Below are positions 26,551 to 38,000 of a stretch of DNA of 64,000 nt, piece by piece (position 1 is the first letter of the stretch; every line of letters begins with the position of its first letter). This DNA comes from Erodium maritimum. Taxonomy: Eukaryota; Streptophyta; Magnoliopsida; Geraniales; Geraniaceae. The DNA is taken from contig OY997596.1 in assembly GCA_963921825.1 (NCBI GenBank), positions 60,090,754-60,154,753 of the forward strand, in the 5' to 3' direction. Under the pieces are notes generated by a model. That model searched no databases. It was not told where the DNA came from and was given only the letters and a program-made list of their open reading frames with translations. The position numbers and the translations under genes were made by a program.

Positions 26551-28037
26551 TGAAAAAGCCTCAAACAAAATAGTATCGTACGAGATGATTGTAAAAACAT
26601 ATTATGAGGTTTTTATGTTTTTCTATTTTTGAACGTAGTTTTATTTTGCAAAAAAGTCTATGAATTAACCAATATTTTTGTATAAATTTGTTTTAAGAGG
26701 ATATTATTTGAACATACAAAGATACACGAAACAAATTTGGATTTTTTTTAACAGACAACCGATATATTACTAGAAATAAAGATATAATCCGAAAGCACAT
26801 ACTCAAAACGGATCAATTGAGAATTACTAAATTAGGAAGTCCAAACATCATAAACTACACGAAACAAAAAATACGCTCATTGCCTGAATTGTTTTAGTGG
26901 TGTCGAGATAGCTGTCAAGGCAACTGGTACATCAGCTATCGACAGTGAGTTAGGACAGACGAGACTTATTTACGGATTAAAAATGACACTATAATAGACT
27001 AAATACTCCCCGAAGATCCAGCGTATGTTGTCCTCCCTCAAATTCATTTTTTCCAGAGGGAAAGCCCACCACAATAGCTATTGGGGCTTCGAGCGTCGCC
27101 TATGCCTTGCACTACCGCATGGGCCTGGCGCATCCCACCGATCCGAATCCAATATTCTATCCATCGGCCCACAAAAGGCCCAACTAAATGAATACCAATC
27201 TGAGTCCAATAATTGATCTATCGGCCCAGATTGGGCCCAAAATAAATGAACAAAAATACATAATAATTTATAGGTTCATGTGTAAAGCATAGAGGCTATA
27301 GTCAAAGGGTTAACCAAGTAGTGGAGCTCGAGGAACAAGATATAGAGCTGCTCTGCCCGATACAAAAATTACTGTCCGAAGAAGGAAGAAAGTGGATAAA
27401 AAAACACAACGTTGGTGTCGTTTTACTGTCTGGATTTTATTGAGATTCTCCATAGACCCATCTGGTCCACTCTGCGCTTTGTGGACCCTACTCTAAAAGC
27501 CAGCTGTCTTTTCTTTTTTACACATTTTCAAATTCACTTAATCACATGAAAGAGCATTTGCATTCCAATTAGTTTTTAAACTAATCAAGTATTCATGTTA
27601 ATTGAAACTATTTTACAATTTAAATGTTGTTTTCTTTTATCGATAAAACATATTTAAATTGAATCTCTCAAAAAAGAAGAGGAGTACGACCAAAAGTCTA
27701 ATTGTAGACTCCCCTACAAAAGCAGACAACAACAGAAAGATTACAGAATCAAAATAACCAATCGGAACACCACAAGATGACCAATACCAAAAACCACACC
27801 GCTTCACGCAAGAAGCCACCAAAAAGACGGAAAAAAGAAACAACTAAAACAAGGTCTATTACCTTGGTTGAATTTGATTGCTTATTTTTTTGAGTCGTGG
27901 GACACATGGTGAATTCTGACTGATCGGACGATTATTTGTTAACTAGTGGTTGGAAATTCCTTTCAGCGGCAACAAACTAAGCGAAACATAGATACATACC
28001 TGTGCTGTTATCAAATCGTCCGCATCAACGTGCTTTA

Positions 28038-28256
28038 AGAGCATTTCCAGTCAATAACAGATTTGTTGACTGAAAACAGAGGTTGATATAATAAAAAATA
28101 ATAAATTTTCGTATCAATCGGTGGATATAATTTTTTTTCTGCGAGGCTGAAAGAGTTTTTTCTTTACTTTGAGTAACCGTCGACGGATCCAGTGGATCTG
28201 TTAGCTTGCCGTCAATGGCTATTCACCGTCGATCCGCCTGCCATTAGAGATGCTCT
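28038..28256. mobile_element. TTA-flanked MITE with GAGCAT ends
   Basis: Left end TTAAGAGCATTTCCAGTC and right end CCATTAGAGATGCTCTAA resemble the Tourist/Harbinger-type ends seen at 53902 and 54847. No coding content. Confidence 0.55.
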
Positions 28257-28878
28257 AAAATTGTTCATTAATGCATAATTCAAAAATTCCCTTGAAATTG
28301 TTCATCATGATTCAAAATTGGATAAAACACATTAGTTTTTAATTAAATTGATTATTTTAATTAACATGCTGTGTCATTAATGCTCTCTGGTGCTCTACAA
28401 TGGAGCAATAAATTCTGGGGAATTCTGACTATTGATGCTACAACAATAACTGATATCACAAATGACAAATGGATAGCATTTAATTTTTTACCCAAAAACA
28501 GTACAAAAGGGAATTTTCTGGACCAACCAAACCACACACAGAATAAGCAAAGCACTCATTAACTCTCAGAACAATTGGAATAGAAATTGATTGGACTGTA
28601 TTTAATGCCACCCAACAAACTCCTTCCTTAATTTAGTATTATTTTGAAAAAAAGAGAGGCATAATTATTAATTGCAAAAGAAGAAGTATTATACAGTGTC
28701 TATTTATGGTAAATAATAGTCATTTTTTATATTTATATAAAAAAAGCATTGTTTTCTAAGTAAATTTAAAAGTTGAAAGTAAAAATGTATCTTACAGTTT
28801 TGATTTTTGATTATCAACGATCAACTGCCCAAAATTTAAATGAGTCAAACAAGGTTTTTAAGTTTTGCTCCTTAGTTA

Positions 28879-29192
28879 TTAGGATAATTCCACTTCAACC
28901 CCTTAATTTTTACATATTCTATTTATAATATTTTTAATCTTCTTTTGTGTCACTCAATACCTAAACTTTCATTAATTCTATATTACTACCTACAGTTTAA
29001 CTTTGTATTGAATTTGGTTGTTATTGAAGAGAACTATGGTCATTTTACCTGTTTTATATGAAAAGTCCGATAAAAAATCAACAGTAGTACTAAAGTAGAA
29101 TTAATAAAATTTTAAGATAATGTAGTCACACAAAAATAATACTCTAAATAAAATATAAACGATTTAAACTACTGAAACAGAATTTTCTCAAT
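28879..29192. mobile_element. Foldback element, family D copy 2
   Basis: Starts GGATAATTCCACTTCAACCC and ends CTGAAACAGAATTTTCTC, with inner CTAAACTTTCATTAATTCTA mirrored by AGAATTAATAAAATTTTAAG. Diverged. Confidence 0.55.
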
Positions 29193-29953
29193 AAAATATT
29201 GAGCACTGGCCACTGAGGTGTTCACTCAAAAGACATATTTTTTTATAATTAAATTACATATATAAAATCAAATTTGATTTTGTATTTATAATCTAAGCAA
29301 TATGATATTATTATTTTTGTATTTATTACACTACCAACCATTGCTACCTACTTCTCTACTTGCCATTATTATTCTCACTTTACCCTCATTCTCTTCCTAT
29401 TTCATCTATATGTCACTGTGCTTCACTTTGATTTCAATTTTGCCCTCTAATTCTCCACATTTCACAATATTGCCATCTTGTTTCAGAATAAACCGTCAAC
29501 TACTATTTATTTCGTAAAATTATAAATAATAATAAATAAAAACTTAATTGTCATATTTAAATAATTTATAACGAAATTGAGAAAAAAAAAATAGGTACGA
29601 AATTGGAGTTGATATGTAGAATTAATTAACAATATTTGTTTAGGGGTAATTGTGCCTATCTCTAAAGTTGATAAGGACGTTCATGCAAAACGAGACTCTA
29701 TAAAGTAATTTGACCGTTAAACCCTCGACGAGAACGCATGTCAACAACGTGAATATTCCTCGTTGGTTTAAAGCAATAAATAGAATTAGAACGTTGATTG
29801 GGTGGGTGGCATTATGGTAATTACCTATACATGACAGGGGCAACGGCGGAACTCCACGCCTAGTCATACTCTATTTGTGCCGTCCACGTCAAAAGAGCTC
29901 ACTGACAGCGACTACGTGTCTGCCACCTAGGATTCCCCTCGCCGCTCAGATCT

Positions 29954-29965
29954 CGCCACGTGGCG
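29954..29965. promoter_or_regulatory. Palindromic G-box upstream of the IRK-like gene
   Basis: CGCCACGTGGCG is a perfect 12 bp palindrome with a CACGTG core, about 530 bp before the start codon. It is a candidate bZIP/bHLH site. Confidence 0.4.
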
Positions 29966-30495
29966 GTCGATCTGGTCGCACTTAATGGCTCCACCTACCT
30001 GTTTGGTCTATTTATTGATTGATTATTTATTTATTTATTTTCCGTTTCTCTTTGGACTGTTTATTATTGATTTTATTATTTCCCCAATCTCACACTCTTC
30101 ACTTTCTCTTCCAGAGCTCAGAACCGCGACGGCTCGAGCTCGCTCTGTTCGTTTTTCTGGGCATTTTCGCCGGTGAAGGTTTGGTACGGAACTAGGGTTC
30201 TTCTCCGGCGACGAGAGGTGGTTCCGGTGAACCAATTTGGGTTAATTTTGCTTCGGGACTTGGGTTTCTCCGGCGAGATTTCTGAGTTAGCCTGAGCATT
30301 TTCGAGGTTCCCAGATCGAAATCGTTTCTGGGTCTCGTCTCTGAGCTTCTCCTCGAGCTCCGTCACCGGAGATATAGTACCCCTTTTCTAGGGATTGTTT
30401 GGGCTGTCGCCTTTCGACGGTGGGGAAGGGCTCGTCGCCGGTGGGTCTGGGTTTGGGGTTAGGGTTGAGTTGGGTCTTATGGGTGTGAGTTGAAG

Positions 30496-33400
30496 ATGAA
30501 GATGTTTCTGCTCATCTTCTTGGCGACGCTGGTTCTCTCGCCGGAGCCGGCGAGATCTCTGAACCCGTCCTTCAACGACGACGTATTGGGGCTTATCGTG
30601 TTCAAGGCCGACATCGAAGACCCAAAGGGCAAGTTAGCTTCATGGAACGAAGACGACGACAGTCCCTGCAACAACTGGGCTGGGGTCACTTGCAACCCTA
30701 GATCCAACCGGGTCTCCGAGCTCAACCTCGACGGCTTCTCGCTCTCCGGCAGGATCGGCCGCGGTCTGTTCCAATTGGAGTTTCTCAGGAAGCTCTCCCT
30801 CGCCGGAAACAATCTCTCCGGTACCATAACCCCCAATTTTGCCCGGCTCGAGAGCTTGAGGGTCGTTGATTTAAGCGAAAATGGACTCACAGGAGCTTTG
30901 CCGGATAATTTCTTCCGGCAATGTGGGTCTCTGAGAGCGTTTTCTCTGGCGAAGAACAAGTTTTCCGGGAAAATCCCAGGTAGCTTGAGCTCTTGTTCCT
31001 CAATTGCAGCTCTTAATTTGTCTTCTAATCAGCTCTCAGGTTCGGTCCCTGCTGGGGTTTGGTCTTTGAGTAGTCTTAGATTGCTTGATTTGTCTGATAA
31101 TCGCTTAGAGGGTGAAATTTCTGATGCCATTGGAGGGATGATGAATCTCAGAACGATTAGTCTAAATAAGAATAGATTCTCAGGGCAAGTTCCTGATGCC
31201 ATTGGAGCTTGCTCCCTGTTGAGGTCGATCGATTTCAGCGAAAATTCGCTTTCTGGGTATTTGCCAGAGACAATGAGGAAGCTCAGCTTGTGTAGCTATC
31301 TCAAACTTGGTCGGAATTCATTTGCCGGTGAGCTTCCGGTTTGGATCACAGAGATGAAGAGTGTAGAGTCTTTGGATGTTTCAGGCAATGCCTTCTCCGG
31401 CCAAGTTCCTCCCTCCATTGGCAATCTCCGGTCACTGAATGCAATGAACTTCTCCACCAACAACTTCACCGGAAGCTTGCCGGAGTCTCTCAGCAACATT
31501 ACCAGGCTGATTTCAATTGATTTCAGTCGTAATTACTTCACCGGTGATCTTCCTAGCTGGATTTTCCGGTCAGATCTTCGAGTCTTGGACTTGTCGGATA
31601 ATGCATTTACTGGTGAGATTGAGATTTAGATTGAGATATCATCTGAAGTTTTGATTTTGAATTGGTTTCGGTTTCTGAATCTGTCTCATAACTTCATTGC
31701 AGGTACTATCCCTTCAAGTGTAGAACACATGAAGGTCTTGGATGTTCTTAATTTGGGCCAGAATAAGCTTAGTGGAAGCATACCCTTTGAAATTGGAGGA
31801 GCCAATTCTTTAAAGGAACTGAGGTTGGAGAAGAACTTTATCGGAGGAAAAATTCCAACTTCGATCAAGAATTGTTCTTCTCTTACCACCTTGTAAGTGC
31901 ATTTCAATACCTATACTTTGTTTATGAATTATAACTGGGATAATTACACTTAACTACGCCCGACTTTCTACCTAGAAATTTCGTTTTGGGCTGTATCCTA
32001 TGTTTCCAAAATTCGTTTAGGGGGTAATCCGAATGTTCACATTACTCCCCTGTCCTTTTGAAGTAACTGAAATATTTGAAAACTAAGGATACATAGTTAG
32101 AGAAATTAGGTAAAAATCTCATATAATTAGATATAGTAAGTTTAATTGTCCCATAATGATACAATTTTTTTGAATTTCATGTTCTTTATGGTGCAGGATC
32201 ATTTCAGAGAACAACCTAACAGGGCCGATACCGGCTGAAATGGGGAAGCTTTCTGGGTTGCAGAACGTCGATTTATCCTCAAACAGCCTTGCCGGAGCTC
32301 TGCCGAGACAATTGGCGAATCTTCCTCACCTTGTTACCTTCAACATCTCCCACAATCACCTCGCCGGAGAGCTTCCCGCCGGTGGGTTCTTCAATACCAT
32401 TTCCCCGTTCTCTGTTGCCGGAAACCCCTCCCTCTGCGGTGCAGCCGTCAACAAGTCCTGCCCCACGATCATGCCCAAACCCATCGTGCTAAACCCCAAC
32501 ACGACCCCTGACTCCGGCGACGGGGAGACCCTCCCGGACGTCGGTCACAAACGGATCATCCTCAGCATCTCCGCCCTCGTCGCCATTGGCGCCGCAGCTC
32601 TGATCATCACCGGGGTCATCGCCATCACCGTCCTCAACCTCCGCGTCCGTTCCTCCACAACAACCCGTTCCGCAATGGCCTTAACCTTCTCCGCCGGCGG
32701 CGACGACGACTTCACCCATTCCCCCACCACAGACGCCAACTCCGGCAAGCTCGTCATGTTCTCCGGCGACCCGGACTTCAGCACCGGCGCCCACGCCCTC
32801 CTCAACAAGGACTGCGAGCTCGGCCGAGGCGGGTTCGGAGCGGTCTACCGGACCGTCCTCCGCGACGGCCGGGCCGTCGCCATAAAAAAACTCACCGTCT
32901 CGAGTTTAGTAAAATCACAAGACGATTTCGAACGGGAAGTCAAAAAACTCGGCCGGGTCAAACACGACAACCTCGTCTCCCTCGAAGGCTATTACTGGAC
33001 TCAATCGTTACAGCTCTTAATTTACGAATTCGTCCCCGGCGGGAGCTTGTACAAGCACCTCCACGAAGGGCTTGGCGGTAATTACCTCTCCTGGAACGAT
33101 CGGTTCAACATAATCATCGGAGCAGCCAAGAGCTTAGCTCACCTGCATCAATCAAAAATCATACATTACAACATCAAATCGAGCAATGTCCTCATCGACG
33201 GCGCCGGAGAGGCCAAACTTGCCGATTCCGGTCTAGCCAGATTGCTCCCAATGCTCGACCGCTACGTGCTGAGCAGCAAGATACAGAGTGCGCTCGGGTA
33301 CATGGCGCCGGAGTTTGCCTGCCGGACGGTGAAGATCACCGAGAAATGTGACGTCTACGGTTTTGGGGTTCTTGTCCTGGAAGTTGTCACCGGGAAGAGA

Positions 33401-33652
33401 CCGGTGGAGTACATGGAGGACGATGTGGTGGTGCTCTGTGACATGGTGAGAGGAGCGCTCGAGGAAGGGAGGGTCGAGGATTGCGTGGATTTGAAGCTTC
33501 AGGGGAAGTTTCCGGTGGAGGAAGCTGTTCCGGTGATGAAGCTGGGGTTGATCTGTACTTCGCAGGTGCCGTCGAACCGGCCGGAGATGGGTGAGATCGT
33601 GAACATTCTGGAGCTTATTCGGTGCCCTTCTGACGAGTCGGGTTCGGGTTAG
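30496..33652 (+). CDS. IRK: LRR receptor-like kinase of the IRK type, atypical kinase, one LRR interrupted by a stop inside a possible 90-nt intron
   Basis: Plasma-membrane receptor-like kinase. Proposed exons are 30496-31612, 31703-31892 and 32197-33652, giving 920 aa. Order: signal peptide (MFLLIFLATLVLS), LRRNT (NDDVLGLIVFKADIEDPKGK, CNNWAGVTC), about 20 LRRs, a transmembrane stretch (ISALVAIGAAALIITGVIAI) and a kinase with GRGGFGAVYR, VAIKKLTV and MAPEFACRTVKITEKCDVYG. The catalytic HRD reads HYN, as in IRK/PXC2 relatives, and DFG reads DSG, so activity is doubtful. Without the first intron, TAG at 31627-31629 ends the frame after 377 residues. The 90-nt GT...AG segment 31613-31702 removes the stop and keeps frame and LRR spacing. 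The start is the ATG at 30496. IRK assignment is from memory of the kinase tail. Confidence 0.88.
31936..32154. mobile_element. Foldback element in IRK intron 2
   Basis: GGGATAATTACACTTAACTA on the left and AGTTTAATTGTCCC on the right give inverted ends, with a long AT-rich middle. No clear flanking duplication. Confidence 0.5.
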
Positions 33653-35095
33653 GGTTGGGATGGGTTTTCCGGCGAAGAAGAATCCGGGTCTGTTGGTTTT
33701 TCGATAGGGTTAAGGAAGGGATGTTTTGGTGTTTTCGAGTTTGTTAAGGTTTCTTTCTTTGTCTGTAACTCTGTATTGGTTTTTGTTTAGGTCTTTGTGT
33801 TTGTAGTTTCTGTTGTTTTACGGACAGCTCGCCGGATTCTTCTTCACCGGGTTCCGATTTCGGGCCTTATTGGATGTTTTGATTCTGCTTCTGATCTTTC
33901 GTCGTAGAATTGTGTTTTGATGTGCTAGAAGCATGAGGTTTTGGTGTAATCATGGACCCAATTGTGCTCATGAGAACTTGTTCGATCTGAGTTTCCAAGA
34001 TCGGTAGTGAAATCTTCGGTTTACATGTCAATCTGTCGATGCGAATCTAAACAAATTCAAAATGTCGAATGAATTCACGGGAGGACAAATCTTTCACCCT
34101 AGATGAAAGAAAACCAACAAGAAACCACCGTTTTTTTATTCGATTGTCTCTCATATTCATTCCTAGTACAAATGCCATGAGTTTATCCGGCTCGATGAGA
34201 TATATGGGATTCGAGGGATCATTCTTCATGTATTTGATTTATAAGGTTGTTTAATTTGGTGAAATTCGGTAAAAAAAAATTATGTTCTCAAAATCAATAA
34301 GTTCATCGGATTTTATGAGATGTGTACAACTCATTTATGATGTTTATGTTAAACCCGATGGGATTTGTTCTACTCTTCTAAAGTATATTCTTAAGAGTAC
34401 GTACAACACTACGAATCAAGATACGAACCGCAACCCGTTATTTACAGGGTCGCGCGTTGTGGAGTGCGATTTTTACGGTAACGAACTATTAAATAGCAGG
34501 TTGTGGTCACAGCCTGTGATCCGCACATTAAATAGGATTGGTTCAATCACAACATAAGCCACAACCCGAACCTTTATTTAATTCTTACCACCGTGAAGAA
34601 CACCTAATTTAAGAGGTTAAGAATCATTATTTTGTTAATTTAACATCCGAGTCTCTAACCCGAACTTTTACCTTGTACATGCTCTAATGTCTATCGGGAG
34701 TGAAAATTGTCTAATCAGTCTATTGTATTTCTTGTTTGATGTCGGATTAGTCTTCCTCGTACCATCCGAAGCATTGACCTATGTCTCCGGTCCTGTCTCA
34801 AAATTCTTCCTCGTGTCGACGATGCGTTGTCGTTGTGGAGCTAAACGGCGTCGTTTCCCGTTTAGACGCTGGTGCTGTTTCAATACGACGTCGTTGTCTC
34901 TCGCCGTCTCTTTCCAGTTTCTTCTCTTCATTTCGTTTCTTCTTCACACTTCACAGTACCGGTTCGTCTCTGTCCCGATTTTTAGAAATTGTGCATTTTT
35001 CTTCATCAATCTGGCGATTCAGTCTCGCTAAGCCCTATTGGACCTCGTTTCGGCACAAAGCACACCCCAATTTCCCCAATTTAGGGTTCTCAGAA
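33653..35095. other. Spacer between the IRK-like gene and PUB62
   Basis: 33653-33960 is the likely 3' UTR of the IRK-like gene. A MITE-like element at 34391-34686 has ends TTAAGAGTACGTACAAC and TTGTACATGCTCTAA. 34690-35095 is the PUB62 promoter and leader. No other gene. Confidence 0.5.
34391..34686. mobile_element. MITE with TTAAGAGTACGTACAA-type ends
   Basis: The terminal inverted match is short and followed by GC-richer internal sequence. TTA/TAA at both edges fits Harbinger-type targets. Confidence 0.5.
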
Positions 35096-38000
35096 ATGGG
35101 GATGGTTCCTTCTCAGAGGCTCGACTCCCAGCTAGTCTTCCAAGCCGAGACCGTACGGTTCATCTCCGCCGCCCCACTACGCTGCGCCGGCGATCGCGGT
35201 CCCAAGACCCGAGAGCTCACCGGTTTCATCGACGAGAAGATGTTCTCACCCGCCGATCGCAGCCGCTTCTTCACCCCCCACGGCCCCGAGTTCCGGAGGC
35301 CCGTCTACGGCGACGAGCGGCGGGACAGGTGTGATTGGAACGGAAATGGCGGCAGCACCACCTCGCCCAGCGACGGATCGGAGGATGACGACGGCGACGA
35401 AGATGATGGTGAAGTGGAAGGGCTCGTTTGCGGAGACGATGCTAACAAGAGCAAGAGCAAGAACAAGCACCAGTCTTGTTTCGGTAATGGCCGCCATTAA
35501 TTTTCTGTGCTCCATTTCGAATTCTGAAACTTGGGTTTGTTGATTGGGAAGTGCCAAACTTTTGGGAACGTTTCGTTATTACGTCCTAACTCAGACCAAC
35601 GTTTCATTGCAATTCAATACTTAAAAGGTTTGGTTTTTTGCAGAAAGTATAAAAGTAACGAAACGTTCAGAAAGGTTTGGAACCAGCGTTTCCTGAAAAG
35701 AATATGAAAGGTTAACGAGATGCAGGGGGTATTTTAGACTTTTCGATTATGAGGTTAACGAAATCGTTTAGTTAGACGGACTTTTATACTTTCCGCAAAA
35801 AACCAAACCTTTTAAGTATGGAATTACAACGAAACGTTGGTCTAGGTTAGGACGTGATAACGAAGCGTTCAGAATAGATTGGAACCAGCGTTTTCCCTTG
35901 TTGATTTCAGCTGTTTTGATTACAGGGTCAAAAGATGGTACTGATCTGGGTCAATCCGTGAATGTCATGAGAGTGAGCTCAACTGAGAATCATCATCAAC
36001 TTGGCAATTTCCAAAGTGCAATTACAATTGCAGAACCTGATGGTGAGATGTGTAATTCAGAGTATCTGCATACCTATGATGGGTCTTGTCATGTGCAGAG
36101 AGATTTTGCTGTTGATAATGGTTGTGGGTTTAGTGGGAGGAAGGATGTTCCATTGTCCAGTGAGTCTGGAGAGTCACTTAGGGCAATTCTATCTGATCCA
36201 GTAACGTAAGTCTCTTAACTTTTGTATCTTGCAACATTTACCGTTTCTGTTCGTATTGTTTGTCATTGATTGCGAAATTAATGACCGTGGCTTGATTTTT
36301 CCCTACAACAATTTATGCTGGCTTGATTTTCCACCCTATGAGGTTCCTGTCAATAAATTAATTTGTAATTACTTTATTTACGGTAATAAATGAAAGAAAT
36401 TGACGATATACGGATATTCTAGTTCGAGCTCCCTAAATTATTGTAGGGGTATTTTTGTCATTTATTATCAAAATAGAGTAAAGTGAGAAAAAATATGGAA
36501 GTTGAGTGTAGTTGGATGAGAAAAATTAAAAGTCAGCGTAGTTAAGTGCGAAATGTGACAAGTTTAGGGCACTTTTGTGAGATTATCCCTAGAAAAAAGG
36601 GAGCATCAACTATTTTCTGATTCTGGAAGAACTTTTTAAGATTGATGTATTAAGTATGGAGTCCATGACCTCCCTTGTATAGAAGGGAACTCTGAATACC
36701 ACTTAACCACGAGAAAGACCCAATAAGAGCCCGATAAGGTGTGAGGTGCCACTGCTGGGACTTGAACCCATGTCTCCAAGACTCAAGTGTTCATGTGCTT
36801 CAACTTACTTATCTTTGTGTTGCAAATGTATAAAATATGGACTACAAATGTTTTTAAGATTGATGTATTAAGTACGGGCTCACAACCTCCCTTACTATGA
36901 GAAAGGCCCAACAAGAGCTTGAGAGAGAGCCCCAATACGGGTTGAATAGAGAGAAGCCCAACATGAGTTGGGAGGTTGAGAAATAAGGTGTGAGGTACCG
37001 ACTTGAACCCAGGTTTCCAAGACCCACGTTCATGGGCTTCAATTTATTTATGTTTATGTTGTAAATAACTGTAATTTAATGTATTTGTGTTGGTGCCGTA
37101 AACATTACTCTTGTCTTACCTTCTTGTAATGCAGGGGAGCTCTCATGGATGATGCGATGATATTGCATTGCGGGCATTCCTTTGGCAGTGCTGGATTAGA
37201 ATATGTATTGAAAATGGTTAGTTAGTTCTCTGCATAAATATTTCTCTCTACCGAAACGAGTGTTTCAACTGTTGATTGTCAGTGTAAGTTAGACTAGATT
37301 TGCTTAGTAATTAAAACGAGCTGTATAAAGGTAGATGACAACGTAATGGTAGATAATAGGAATAATTGGAAGAGTACCTTGGGGCATTCATTTTTTGCAA
37401 CTTGTAGCCCTCTTCTTTGATAATTTATAAAAAAGTAATTACTAAATTATTTTTTTGCAACAAAAAACAAGTTCAGTATACTTTTTTGCTCGTATCAAAG
37501 AAGATGGATAGAAGTTGCAAAAAATGAATACCTCAGGGCACTTTTTTTCAATCATCCCTAATTATAAATTCCATTTTGTGCAATGCCTTTTCAGAAAGCT
37601 TGCTACACTTGTTCGCAGCCTGTTTCAGATGATTTAGTTTCTCCAAATCTATGTAAGTGAAAATTATGTTGACGTAGAATTGGTTTATCCTCTTTATTAT
37701 ATTTATCTGCAACTTTATGTTGTTTTGTTTCTACCATGATATCTTATGAGAGGAGTTTGTGAAAAAGGTTTGGATAATTGCAAAACCTTTAAGTTGGTAC
37801 CGTGAATAAATTTGTTCCGTCAGTTATGTTTAACGAAAAAGATTAGATTTGGTCACCTGGTAAGCGTGTCACTTCCCCATTTAAAAAAAAATACACATTT
37901 TGCCCTTGAATGAAAGAAATACAAAAAAACAATTTCTAAATGATATTTTCGACTTTTCCTTTGATTTCTAACGGTGTTAATCGCTGTGCAAAATAAATAC

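Larger units (their letters stand above)
24795..30495. other. Gene-poor spacer upstream of the IRK-like gene
   Basis: No supported gene. It contains foldback relatives of the element at 45846 (about 26165-26550 and 28879-29192), a TTA-type MITE (28038-28256) and a moderately GC-rich unassigned stretch (24900-25450). The promoter side (29880-30480) has a CGCCACGTGGCG palindrome at 29954-29965. Confidence 0.5.

Noticed and set aside
30490..30495. IRK start six bases upstream
   Set aside because: That codon is TTG; the first ATG of the frame is at 30496 and directly precedes the signal peptide.
36700..36790. tRNA-derived SINE or tRNA gene (minus-strand GGTTCAAGTCC resembles a B box)
   Set aside because: The A-box-like motif lies on the wrong side of the B-box-like motif, no cloverleaf forms, and the segment is part of a two-copy direct repeat.
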